Shown here: in pieces, positions 47,102 to 58,249 of the stretch | Numbering within the stretch: the first letter of the stretch is position 1 | Layout: every line of letters begins with the position of its first letter | Assembly: GCA_023374025.1 (NCBI GenBank) | Contig: SIJG01000018.1 | Span: 589,947-653,946, forward strand | Source: Heterodera schachtii | Taxonomy: Eukaryota; Nematoda; Chromadorea; Rhabditida; Heteroderidae | Direction of reading: 5' to 3' | Length of the DNA: 64,000 nt | Position numbers and translations under genes: made by a program | Notes under the pieces: generated by a model | Databases searched by the model: none | The model's input: only the letters and a program-made list of their open reading frames with translations | What the model was told of the DNA's origin: nothing

Positions 47102-47388
47102 GTGACATGGCGCGGTGGACGGTAATTCAGTGATGTTGCAGAGAATTTGTGATCGTATGCCGAAGACTTTCACCCACCCCTTTTGTTCATTGCGATACCA
47201 CCACATATTTGTTCGCTTTTATCATAAATGTTTTTTTAATTTACTCGCATCGGATTTTTTCGAAATTAGATGGGCCTTTTTCTTGATTTGATGATAATTT
47301 CATGACAAATATTTTTGCTAGTGATTTAATTTATTTACTTTAATTTGCTTTCATAAATTTGTTTGTGCTATAAACGTCCATTAAAGTG

Positions 47389-48237
47389 ATGCCTTTGTCG
47401 ACATTCGTTCAAATGTTTCGCAAATACTGCTGCTGCAAGGGGACTTCTTCGATGGATTACGCAAGATTAGTCACCGACGGCGGACAAACGGACGAATACA
47501 CAGCGGCGAATAGGTGATTTGGCAATGCAAAAGGAGTGATAGATTGAATTGGTTTATATTTTCATGAAGTAATGGTGCAACTGCCCTCAGTGGAAGTTTA
47601 CGGGCCGGGATTTCAGAGAGCGGCTCAGTTGGCCATTCCCGGAGCAGGGAGGAGGAAGAGGAGGAGTTGATGAACAAAATCCTGGACAGAACCCAGCAAG
47701 TGGGCGTTTTTTAAAATTTGGGTCAAACTTTCTGCATCTTACATTTCAAGTGCATAATTGATGTCACCAACCTCGAGAATGGCTCTCTCGACTTTGATCT
47801 TGTCCAGCGTTCCCGGCTTTATTCTGAGGCGGTCAAAAGGCACGACGCCGTTAATGAGCGCCGACGGGGATTACTGTCAAATGACGGAGGTGGCAATTTT
47901 CTCATTTCCGCTTGGGAGTCTGTCATACTTTTGTCAGCCTCAATAAGTCGGCCTAATTTTCCCGTAATTTGTTCAGGTGGCGATGGTATTACGGCTGTTG
48001 TGCCTTCTCTGCTCGTCAGTCTTGGCCCTTTTGCGATTGAGTCGCTTTCTCGCCACGTTTCTCCAACGACACGAGACGAACTCGCATTTCTCTCAAGGAT
48101 TGGTGAAAACTTTCTCGACGCACACCGATTGGGTGCCCAAATCGAATGCAATGAAGAATTGGTCAGTCATTGAGAGAAAATAATCAGCTAACAATAAGGG
48201 TCTTTTTCAGATTGTGTATATGTCGTGGGACGAATGA
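47389..48237 (+). CDS. LAMTOR1: LAMTOR1 (p18, Ragulator anchor) homologue
   Basis: LAMTOR1 anchors the Ragulator-Rag complex to lysosomes for mTORC1 signalling. The exons read MPLSTFVQMFRKYCCCKG then YARLVTDGG, an acidic stretch REEEEEELMNKILDRTQQ, then IIDVTNLENGSLDFDLVQRSRLY, which matches the LAMTOR1 helix. A last exon, IVYMSWDE, follows an intron just after NEEL and parallels the family C-terminus. The stop is at 48235-48237. Human LAMTOR1 starts Met-Gly-Cys-Cys (myristoylated and palmitoylated). Here a Cys triplet follows a second Met at 47413, but no Met-Gly is present, so lipidation may be by palmitoylation alone or an upstream exon is missing. The exon between about 47880 and 47980 has an alternative intron; both versions keep the frame. 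Confidence 0.75.
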
Positions 48238-48628
48238 ATGGAAACGACGCCATCGAAGACGCCCCTCTAAATGATGACACATTTTGGCATTATCACTTCG
48301 GAACCGAATCCAAAGGAATGCTGCCCTTGAGAAACTCCGACTGCTTTTTCCGGTTTAATGTCTTTTGCCTCGGCATGAAACCCCACTTTTTTAAATTTTC
48401 TGATTGCCGAAAACCGTTTTAAAATAACTAAAAAAAAATTTTTGGAAATAATCAAGCGGCTCAAATCTTTATTTTCCTGTTTTCAATTTTTCATTTACCC
48501 CTCGACTTTTTTGTCATAAATTAGTGTTTTATTGCGTTTTTAAACAATAAAAGGATTCAAAAATAGTTTTTTTTAAATAGTCAATTTTTATACCACAATA
48601 AAAAATAAATTAAAATTTTCAGCGAATT
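48238..48628. other. AT-rich convergent gap, no gene seen
   Basis: DNA between the LAMTOR1 stop and the C-terminal exon of the minus-strand Ly6-like gene. It is AT-rich with possible polyadenylation signals on both strands. Confidence 0.5.
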
Positions 48629-50547
48629 TTACAATTTGAAATTGGTAGGCTTACAGTGAATAACGACATATAAGTGAAAGAAGAAAATGATAAGGAAAAG
48701 ATGTGCACAAAGGAAGCGAAAGTCGGGCGAATTGGGCCGGGGGACTGAAGAGGCACTTGCGCTGGAAAGGTCCGAATTGCACAGATTGCCCCGGCAAGCG
48801 CAGAAAATCTCCTCCTGGCAAAGCAATCGAATCGATCGGCTTTTCCTCTTCTCCCCCCCCCCCCTTTCTCTTCTCCCACCTGTTCGTTGGCTACCCATTT
48901 GTGTGAACATCCAAGTTGTACGAATGTCCTTTCGCTTGTGTTCATACATCCCTGTCTCTCGTGCATCATCGCCTGTTGGGTGCCCACGGCGCCATTCCCT
49001 TGGGGACCCGCGGAAGCGCCGCTCCACCCCAATGACTGACAATGAATCGAATATTTTGACACCATAATAATTGGGTCATTAAAAAAAGCAGATTCATTTT
49101 ACTTGAAAACTTCCTCCGACGAACACTCTTTGGGTTGCGTACACACAGAAATGGCCTGGGAAAACCCAAATGGAACATTTGGTGAAACGGAAAGTGAATG
49201 GTAATGAATGTGTGGAAAAAGAAGAAGCGGATGACAATTAATTAATTCACTCATTCGGCGGAATTCGCCTCTCTTTGCTTACCCCAGCATCGGTTCTGAC
49301 GACAGTTCGAAGTCATTGCCGCGTCTTCCGAACTCATGTCGCAGCTGACGCACTCGAACAGTGCGTCGTCCGTCGCCGCCCCTTTCGCCGGTGAACGCCC
49401 CGCGGGCGATTTGTTGGCCCATTTCTGTTGGCTTTGCATTTCTCCGGCGCCAAGAGAACGGAGGAAAGCAGCGAAAGCATTTGGACTTTGTGCCGGCGGA
49501 GAATTGGCGGCCAAAGGAAGTGAAAATGCCGGGGGGTCGTTGCAAAGATTGGAATTGCACACGCAAATTTCGTGGGGAGAAGCATTGCCTCTGACAAAGA
49601 GAAGGGCAAATTGGGGAGGAAAAGCCGATGGATTTACCTGCTCAGACTCACGCACACTCTGTTCCTCCGCTGCCCAAACATTTCGTACGACTGATAAACG
49701 AAGGGCAGCGAAGGCGGGCCGAAGCCGCAGCCCGTGGCACTTGTGGACACGTGCAAATGGCACCATTGGCCTAAAGGGCGGCACTCATTCCCAAGAAAAG
49801 GGAGGGACGGCACACCTTGACAAGTGTGGCCACAGTTGGGACGACTGTCGGAACACTTGCGACAAGTGACGTTTCGGCGTGACGTGTGCACGCGCATCAG
49901 AACGGAATCATTGCAAAAGTTGCCTTGGGGAAAAATAAATGGAAATTAGGGACAGAGGAGAGAGAGAATGGGGGAGGGACAGGAGAGAGAGATAGAAAGA
50001 GAAAAAAGAAGAGCGAGATAGTCAGAGGGAGTATAGAGAGTGTTACATGGGCAAGATTTCCGAAATTAGAGAAAATAGTCGAATCAGAGTAAGTTCGGGT
50101 CGCGATTCGCGATTTAGCAGATAGAGGGGGGGGGGGGGGAGAGAGGAAGGACGAGAGAAACAGGTAAGACAGAGGGAGAAAGGGGAGTTACCGGAACAAA
50201 TGCAGCGGACGTGGTCAGAGTGATGGGCGAAATCGCATCCGACGCGCGTCCTTTGCGGCCTTTTCACGCAGCCCTTAAAGAACGAATGGCACATCAGAAG
50301 AACATCAGCAGCAGTAGCTTAAGTGTTCCCACTGGGAAACCTTTGTCAGAGTGAACACTCCGCTGGTCGAATCGGAAGGGCGTTTGTCGGCGAAGCAAAA
50401 GTCCGCTTGGCACGAGCCCATTTGGCAATTGCACGGGGCACCCGCTTGGCAAACGCCGGAACAGCTGAAGCAAAAGTGGGCCAGAAAAGGCGGGGGGAGG
50501 AGGACGAAGAGGAAAATGGAGGGGAGAAAAGGCGGGGAGGAAGTCAT
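48629..50547 (-). CDS. Secreted or GPI-anchored multi-module Ly6/uPAR-like cysteine-rich protein
   Basis: The ATG at 50547 opens a signal peptide (PSIFLFVLLPPPFLA) and then a Cys-rich chain. Module 1: FCFSCSGVCQAGAPCNCQ, GCVKRPQRTRVGCDF, VRCICSGNFCND (50500-49880). Module 2: VTCRKCSDSRPNCGHTCQ, ECRPLGQWCHLHV, EICVCNSNLCND (49880-49560). Module 3: ECVSCDMSSEDAAM, RQGCMNTSERTFVQLGC, IFCACRGNLCN (49400-48770). Each ends in the CxCxxxxCN signature of the Ly6/uPAR three-finger fold. The last exon closes with a hydrophobic segment (FLCAHLFLIIFFFHLYVVI) consistent with a GPI-anchor signal or membrane helix. Family members act outside the cell, often on receptors or channels. The partner here is unknown and exon edges are approximate. 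Confidence 0.65.
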
Positions 50548-52117
50548 CAGCAGCAGCGGAGAGTGGCGGGGACAAACGGAAGCATCCCCGGAGAAGAAAA
50601 GGGAGGAAGGGCCGATAAAAGGGAAGCGAAACCAATTAGAAAAGCAAAGACTGACGAAGGTGTCAAATTAAGGGGGGAGGGGGAGACAGCGCGAGAGAGG
50701 GGGGGGGGGGGGGGTAAGAGAGAGAGAGACACGGCACCATGGAATGATTGACCCCTGAGCGGGATAAGAGAGAGACAACAAAGGAATGAATGATTTACCT
50801 ACCCCCGGGGGAGTCACACCTAACCGGGCATATTGTCAAACACTCTGTCTATGTTAGAGCAGTTTAGGAGAATATCTGCTGCTGTTTCCCGTATATAAAA
50901 ATGTTTTTTAAATATTTCCTTCATAAGAGAATGTCCACGAGTAAAAGTATGACAAAAAATTTTAATCTTTCAAAAGGACACAAAAAGAGCATTTTGACGG
51001 CAAAAGCAATATATAATTCACAGGATTGGCACAGATTTCACGGTCAAATGGATTGGAATTGGAATGACGAGGGCAAAATGGAATGAGTGAGGACGGGGAA
51101 TGGGGGGAGGGAGGGCGGGGGGAGGGAAAGCTTTGCCATTCATTGCCATCGGCCGATTACCCGAAAAGGTTTCATTCATTTGCCAACCCCAAAAAATTCC
51201 GAGGCTTTTCTCCCGGAGTTTATTTTTTTTCATTTTTCAATGAGAAATAAGTAAAATTAGAAAAATTAACAGAAAAAACTGACCAATCAAATGGCAAAAG
51301 AGAAGGAAAAAACCATTGGAGAGCAAAGGAAAAACATGTAAAGAAAGAAGAAATAAAGGAGGGTTTAGCGGAGTGAAAATATGCAAAGGAAGTGCTGAGC
51401 TTTTGGAAGAGTCGATTATTAAATGAGTGAGCGAATGCCGGAGGACAGAGACTTTGGAAGAGGGAAAAGGGAAGGGGGGACAGAGGGGGAGGGAGGGGAC
51501 GGAGTGTTTGTGTTGCATTCGGCGGAGCTAACGACGGACGATGCCGCGGGGGAGCAAAAAGAAGCGAAGGGCCAAATCTTTTGGCGGAGGACATCCAACA
51601 GAAGGGAAACATTTAAAGCTAACGGGCAAAACGAAATGATTGGAAACAGTGGTGGAAATGCTGCTGAAGGGGAGGGGGGAGAAGACGGGCGGACGAATCG
51701 GCCAAATGGGAAATGCGAAATGGCAGTTGTCGGAGGGGGGGGGGGGGGGTAATTAAGCGGACAAAAGACATATGTCTAATTTAGCAATTGAAACGGACAC
51801 TTTCGCTGAAGGGGCGTCGGTTTTAATGATGGACCTGTGACAATTCGTTGTCAAAAGATAAATTCACTCAATCATTTACACCGGAAGAACAAATCAGCAT
51901 CATCAATTCATTTTGGAGAAGAGAAGGGACAAATGAAAGGGGGGAAAGAGTCGCCGTCCGTTTTTTCAGGGGGGGGGGGGAGAGAATGGGGTAAAATGTG
52001 CCCGTGGCTTTTCCATCGTTCGTCCATTCGTCTGTCGTGCCATCATCGCCTGTTTGCCATCCGTTTGTGCGCACTTTGCACCACACTCAGCTTGGAATTG
52101 GCGTGTCCCTGCAGGGG
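50548..52117. other. Low-complexity intergenic region, no gene seen
   Basis: Purine-rich, repeat-laden DNA with G tracts (about 50699-50713, 51736-51750, 51969-51982) and GA-rich runs. These give long but meaningless open frames on both strands. It probably includes the promoter of the Ly6-like gene. Confidence 0.6.
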
Positions 52118-55100
52118 CTAAAATGGCATTTTTAATGGCATGCCGTTCGCTTTCGTTTCCCCCGCCTCAATGCCGCGATAAGGCGGCTCCTTTGTGCCGT
52201 GCAGCATCAGCGTGAACTTTTTCAGCGTCCCTCGGTGTTTATGGCCCTTCGGCGTCGATTTGCCTGGTTGGAAGCGCACCACCAAACGCCAACGCCCGCG
52301 AGGGTTCTCTCCCCACGTGTGAGTTGTCATAAATGGCCTAAATGGAGGCTTTGGCTTGCCGAAATTCTTTTCCTTGGCTTTTCCCACCAATTGGTGAATC
52401 CGTCTTTGGCATCGTCGTCCTTAGGCCTTCTCGAGAGAATCATCGAAGGAGTGCCGGCGGGGGAGATGAGGTACCTAAAGCATTTGTCCAAACGGTGCCT
52501 TTGGCCGTTCCCTCCCCCACAGCGTCGTGTCTCCCCGACGCGAGCTGTTCAGCGACACGATGGCCTGCACATGCTCCAGAAAGTTCACTTCCGTTGTTGA
52601 ACCCGTACATGCGTCCGTTCTCAGCGTCAGCACCATTTCGCCGCTTGCGGGGATTTCCCTGGAAAAGGCTCACATTCGTCGGCTGTTTCACTCATTTTCT
52701 TTGCTTCGCTCGCCTTGGCATTTCAATTGTGCCCGCCTCACAATGAAAGCGCGGCGGTGCCGTTTTATACACCTAATCATTGTGAAATTAGGCTGCTAAT
52801 TGACCATAATTGGCCAATGTTTGCCTTTGCCATCAAAACCATTTCTGCGGCGTCGAGAACACCAAAACTGAAACAAAGGAAAGAATGGACGAAAAGAGAA
52901 GCGGACGGACTGACCCGAACAAATGATTGTACTCGAGACCGACCTAAAAGAGGGGGGGGGGGGGGCAAATGGGACAAACGGACGCTGAAAAAGCGCCATT
53001 ACTCACTCCGTTCGTTTGCCACTCGAAGTGCGAGCAGTTCGCCTGCCGCGAGACCAACTGCCGTTTGATGCCCTGAAGGACACCCACAAAGTCACTCAAT
53101 TGCCATTGAATTGGCCATTTAAGTGCGGGACAAATTATCGTGGCAATTTGTCCGACCTAGTCATCATAAATTGTCCAAATAGCCGTGGCAATTTGTCGGA
53201 TTAGCCATGATAAATAGTCCTGGACAATTTGTGCCTTACTTCCAATTCGAGAGGCGGCAATTCCCGACAGCGACCATCGAAGAGAGAATTGCGAGATGAC
53301 TGAATGAATGAATGATTGATTAATTATGAGTCATCGCGGGGAATGGCCTCACCGTCAAAACGGTGAGGTGCTGCAAGTCGCGCCATGTCAGCTTCGGATT
53401 CGCTTCCAAAGTCAGCGCAAAAACGCCGGCAGCTTCGGGCGCGGCGGCCGAAGTGCCGGAATGAGAACGAGTGCAACGGCCGTAAAGGTCGGTGGTGGCC
53501 ACGCCACTCTCCGGGTTTCGACCACCGTTGGAAAAGGTCGAGGCCAAAGTGGAGGAGCAACTCCTAATACAGGGTGCGATAAAAGTTCTGTCACTATTTT
53601 CAAACCTCTTTTTGTATCCAAAAATTTCATTATTTCTCTGAAGCTTAACTACTGTCGGATTAAGCGACCATTTTTACCCCTTATACCATTAAGATTACTT
53701 TATTTTAATAAATATATCTTTTTTATAGCGCCCCTAAAACAAAGTCAAGTTGACCTAAAAAAGGACCTAAATGGTCGCACCTCTTTTTTTGCACTTATTT
53801 CCATAATTTTTTTACAAAACAATTGTGAGTAAATTTTTGTTGAGAATATTTTAGCTAAATGTTAAGGCTTTCAAAAAAAATTACAAACTTATTAGGTGAG
53901 ACTAAATCTGGCGAGTTACGTGGTCGAATTTAGGTGGCTCTAAATCGGGTCTGCAAAATCTACGAAAATTCACGAAAATCCCTTAGCAATGACGACCAGC
54001 CCTGAAATTTTGTGGAAATATTATCGCCTAGTTACCTGGTTAAACGCCGCTTTTAGTTTGTCAAAAATGTCACTTATGGTAATAATATGCATCGTTAAAA
54101 ACAGCATAAATGAGTGCGACCATTACTGCCATTTTTCGGAAGCGCTTGGGTGCTTATATCTCGGCCAATGGGGGAAATTTCGAGCATTTATTGTGATTTT
54201 CCGGCTTATTACTATCTTTTTGATTATTTTTGTTATTTAAACATATTCCTAAAGATTAATTTGAAGGAATAAATTGCTCCTAAAAGAGTGACAGAACTTT
54301 TATCGCACCCTGTAAAAGAATATCGGGACCATTTTCCTTTAAAAATCAGCATTTCCGTTCAGCCCGCAACCAACACTCCCTCAACTCACTCTTTTTGCGT
54401 TTCTTCTCTTTCCCCTCCTCTCTCTCTCTCTTCCCTCTCTTCCCCTCGCTTCCTCCCTCTCTTCGCTTTCTCTCTCTCTCTTCCCTCTCTTCCCCTCGCT
54501 TCCTCCCTCTCTTCGCTTTCTCTCTCTCTCTTCCTCTCTCTCTCTCTCCCCCTTTTCCTTCCTCCCCCCCCCTTTCCACTCACTCGTCATAATGTGCATT
54601 TTCGCCGTTGTTAATCGCAGAATTGATCGAAATAGTCCACCTAAAAGCTTTGATATTTGCTGTAATTGATCAGTGATCGTCTCCGCCCTTCTCACATTGA
54701 TGCTGCGTATCCATCGCAATTGCAGTCGTCGTCCTCGCCACCGTCGCCACTGGCCCAAACAAAAATGGAGCCGAGACCGAAACGACCCTTTGGAAAGGCA
54801 CAATAGCAAATACATATAAGTATAGAGTAGCAAAACGGGATTCACTTTCACTAATTTTGTCCTCATTATCTTTTGTCTCCCTTATCATTTATCCCCAGCT
54901 AATCATTCGTCCCATTATCTTTTGTCTCTCTTGTCATTTCCACTTTATCTCCCCTTATCCCTTATCATTATCCCCTTCTTATCTCTCCGCGCCCACCTCA
55001 TTCACTCCCTTTACAATGGCTCGCATTGTCGCATTTCTTGGGCCGTCCACCGTTTTCCTGAAATGCCACCTTTTCAGTGTCCCTTCGTCTCTTTCTCTTC

Positions 55101-56490
55101 ACCCGTCGTCTGTTGGTCCCCAACTCGCTGAGTAAATGTGAATTTTGTTCGGCTCGTGGCCCATCGAATTGGCCTTCAAAGGGAAAGCCTTGGTCCGTTT
55201 GCTCCCCATTCGATCTGACTTCGATCAGATCGGTCATGTACGGTTGGTCAAGCATTCGTATCCCTGCCACTTTGCTGTCATAGGCAACGCCGACCCCGCA
55301 AATTCCGTTGTCGCGAGCAGCTGAAATCTCTCCCGCACAGCGCGTGCCGTGAGAGTTGAACCTGCGACGAATGGCACAATCGGTCGGATGCCCCCCCCCC
55401 CCTCCACCAACCAATCGTCGGTGTACCGCGGGTACGGGTAGGGGTCGTTGGAGCTGAAGTCGTAACTCGCCTCGGCATTGAAGTTGAAGCGGAGGTCGGC
55501 ATGCATGTAATCGACCTTCAGCAGAAGTGATCAACACATTCGATCAGTTGATCGACACAAAACCCTTCCCCAAGCATTCGCTCATTCTTTGCCCACCCCA
55601 TCGTCCATTATCGCCGTTGTAATGTTTTTGCCGGTGTATCCGAGAGCCCACGCCTTCTCCACGTTCAGATCAAGCCGTGGTTTCCCATTTGATTGGCCGT
55701 CGTTCTTCTGAAAAGTGATCGGTCGGTGGCGGGGGGGGGGGGGGGCAAAGCGAAGAGCAAATGACTGACCAAATACCATTGGAAAGGGTACAAAGGGTCG
55801 GTGGGCGATTGAACTGAAATGGGAGAAGTGCCCACCCTTAACATGGCGTCCTTCCCCGCCCACCTGAAGTGAAGTCGAGCTGTTTTTGAAGACGGTCAGC
55901 CAGCGGACGGTAGCCGCGTTTTAAGCGCTTATAACCTTCGAATTTTATTCGGATTTTATTGGCTTTTTGTTTGATTTGTCAATAATACTGACCAGTCATT
56001 TGTTCCACATAAGCAATCTGAGAAGAAAGGGGAAAGTGAAAGTGAAGCGAAACGGAATCGCATTCATTTGAATTACGTCTTTGTCCTGTGAGAGTTTGGC
56101 GTTGTGTCCGAACGATCGACGAGTCCGCGCGTGGGAAAGTGCGGGCTAAGACAAAAGAAAGACTAATAATTGCAAGGGTTGTTCCCGCTTTTGAACCTGT
56201 ACAAAATGCCATTGCGTGTCCGACCCGAGCACCTTAAGCCAATCCAATGGAACGATCAGTCGCCCCCCCCCCGTCCCAACCGGGCCCCGGTTGACGAAGC
56301 CATTCCGTTTGGCCACCCGATGCGCATTTTCTGTTCCGGCGGTGTTTGTGTGGACGAGAAAATGGTTGGTAAAGACTTCCAGGGCGAACAGTGCTTCGGG
56401 AAGGACGACAGCGACGAGAAGGACAACCACAGCCAAAGGGGGAAGGGCCGCCATTTTCAGGGGGGACGGCATGGCGGGGACAATGGCCAT
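52118..56490 (-). CDS. egl-3: Proprotein convertase 2 (PC2/EGL-3)
   Basis: PC2 cleaves neuropeptide precursors at dibasic sites in dense-core vesicles. The ATG at 56490 starts a signal peptide ([20 protein letters not shown]) followed by the prodomain block [12 protein letters not shown]. The catalytic domain is complete: [20 protein letters not shown] (Asp), [11 protein letters not shown] (His), [18 protein letters not shown], then [21 protein letters not shown] with the Asp in place of the usual oxyanion Asn that marks PC2. After [11 protein letters not shown] and an intron holding a transposon comes [14 protein letters not shown] (Ser). The P domain follows with [17 protein letters not shown] and [12 protein letters not shown]. 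The stop is at 52118-52120. The exon map is approximate in the prodomain. Confidence 0.93.
53570..54312. mobile_element. Tc1/mariner-type non-autonomous element in a PC2 intron
   Basis: The ends are perfect 25-bp inverted repeats beginning CAGGGTGCGATAAAAGTTCT, and the element is flanked on both sides by TA (53568-53569 and 54313-54314), the Tc1/mariner target duplication. The 743-bp interior is AT-rich. It has no recognisable DDE transposase, so it is a MITE or internally deleted copy. Its left end lies 6 bp from the exon starting at 53563 (minus strand), so it supplies nearly all of the 3' end of that intron. Confidence 0.9.
54428..54545. repeat. CT-rich tandem repeat (about 60-bp unit, two copies)
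   Basis: A unit built of CTCTCTCTCTTCCCTCTCTTCCC and CGCTTCCTCCCTCTCTTCGC is repeated about twice at 54428-54530, followed by more CT microsatellite. It lies in the PC2 intron between the WTISINS exon and the Tc1-type element. Confidence 0.85.
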
Positions 56491-58249
56491 GGACTAAAGG
56501 GGAGGGGGGGGGGAGAGAGACAACCACGGGATTTTGGATTTTGAAACGGAAAAAATTGTAAAAACAAAGGGGAAAAAGTAAAATTAAAGAGAGAGTGCGG
56601 AAGATACAAAGAGACTGATAAGTTGGACTAGTAAATGATAAGAAATTTGAGATGAAGAGCCCAGTTGGCAGAGAAGGCTTTCTTGTCTTGGCATTGGCAC
56701 TCATCGATTTGTGAAGCGAAGCGAAGGAATGGCACAAAAAAGTCGGCACGGAGAGAAAGCCGAGAAAAAAAAGGGGGAGGGGTAAAAAGAGACCAATGAG
56801 TCCACGGCTTCCTCCAAAGCATTTCCAGGCCAACCCCCCCCCCCCCCCCTCCCCTCCCCTCTCTCCTCTCGCCCCCTTTCCCTCTCTTCTCGGCACTCTT
56901 TCTCTCTCCCCGTCTTCTCGGCACTTTCCCTTTCGCTTTCCATGGCCCTAGCCCCCTTTCATTTCTCTACCTCCTTTCTGTTGCGTGCTTTATTATTTTA
57001 AAGGAAAAGCGGACAGAGAACGGAAAACGGACGGTCCCTCCCCTCAGCCAAAATGCCAATGCCAACATTAATTCGGAGAGTGGCGCAACGCAAGCGATGA
57101 TGTCAGCAGCAAAGCACAGAGCGAAGGAATGAACAAAGAGCACGGCAAAACGGTCAAAAATTGGTTACGCCAAACGGACGACGCCAAAGGCGAAATCCCC
57201 GGGGAGCGTTTAAAGAGAAAAGCGAACAAAAAAAAAATTTATTTAATTAGTTAATTAATTATTTAATTGAAGACTTATACATAGTCAAATCTAAAAAAAA
57301 CTTTAAGTATTGTTTATTTGACATTTGATTTTATGATTTGAATTTCAAAAGTGTTCTTTTTTTTTGTTAATTAATGTTTGGGTCCAAACATTCTTTCCGA
57401 ATAGCAAAAAATATGTCATTTTTTCTTTTGATTTTTCTGTGACGAAATAAAACATTTACAAAGAAATCATTTGAGAAATGGGATTGAATTTTTGAATTTT
57501 AAGCATCGAAAAGACGAGAAAAGAAAGAAGCTCAAAACGATCGGCGGATGGCTTTTATTTATTTGGGCAGTGATTGGAAGAAAAACGGTCTCAACAAAAG
57601 AAAAGTCAGGGCTTGGGAAATCTCGCGAAAGATTGGCTCAAAGCATTGAAAGCGACGGAGGGCTGACGATAATTACAAACAAACAAACAATTAATTAGCA
57701 TAATTAAGTGTCTCTGCTGAAAAGTCTAAGTCATTTTGGGCTTTCGTTGCGTTCGCTTCCGTTTCTTCGTCCTCCGTATTTTGTACCATTCAGAGAAGCC
57801 GACATTGTCAGGTGGGAACAGATAAACCTAAAGCACTGATTGGCCCGGACATTCATTCACTGGTGCCAATCCCTCAGAGATGGGCGAACAGTTTAAGAGA
57901 TTAATTACCCCCATTAAGAGATTACCCCCCCCCCCCCCCCCCCCGAAACCGACCCCCTAACCCCCTCAGTTATGCTAAAGACGGGTTCAAATATGTTTTT
58001 CCGAACCCAAAAAGCATAAAAGTAGCGAGTGTAATCACTCCTTGTCACTCATTTAATGCTGATTATGCCAAATTGAAAAATTATTAATTTGAAACCGATT
58101 TTGGGCACAAATGGTGGGCGGAGACACCGACCCCGCCCCCCCCCCCCCCTAGACACCCAAAGGCAAACAATTCTCTTTCAACCTAACCAATTTCCAACCC
58201 ATCCTCCAATTAACCCTGTACACTTCCTCCCACTCACTTCCATCATCCA
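56491..58249. other. Intergenic low-complexity DNA upstream of PC2
   Basis: This 1.8-kb stretch has C/T-rich and poly-C segments (about 56837-56849; 20 C at 57925-57944) and AT-rich DNA near 57230-57480. It presumably contains the PC2 promoter. No gene is supported. Confidence 0.55.

Larger units (their letters stand above)
44897..47228. repeat. Right arm of the 5.1-kb palindrome
   Basis: Inverted complement of 42138-44468. The only differences I noticed are two base changes in coding sequence and one T/A length change in the leader (4 versus 5) next to the upstream ORF start. It carries a complete eIF5 gene on the plus strand. Confidence 0.97.

Noticed and set aside
51220..51612. Minus-strand frame of 130 codons rich in Phe, Ser and Pro
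   Set aside because: Low-complexity composition, no splice or start support and no family resemblance.
54346..54583. Arg/Glu-rich open frames on the minus strand
   Set aside because: They are translations of a CT/GA microsatellite inside a PC2 intron.
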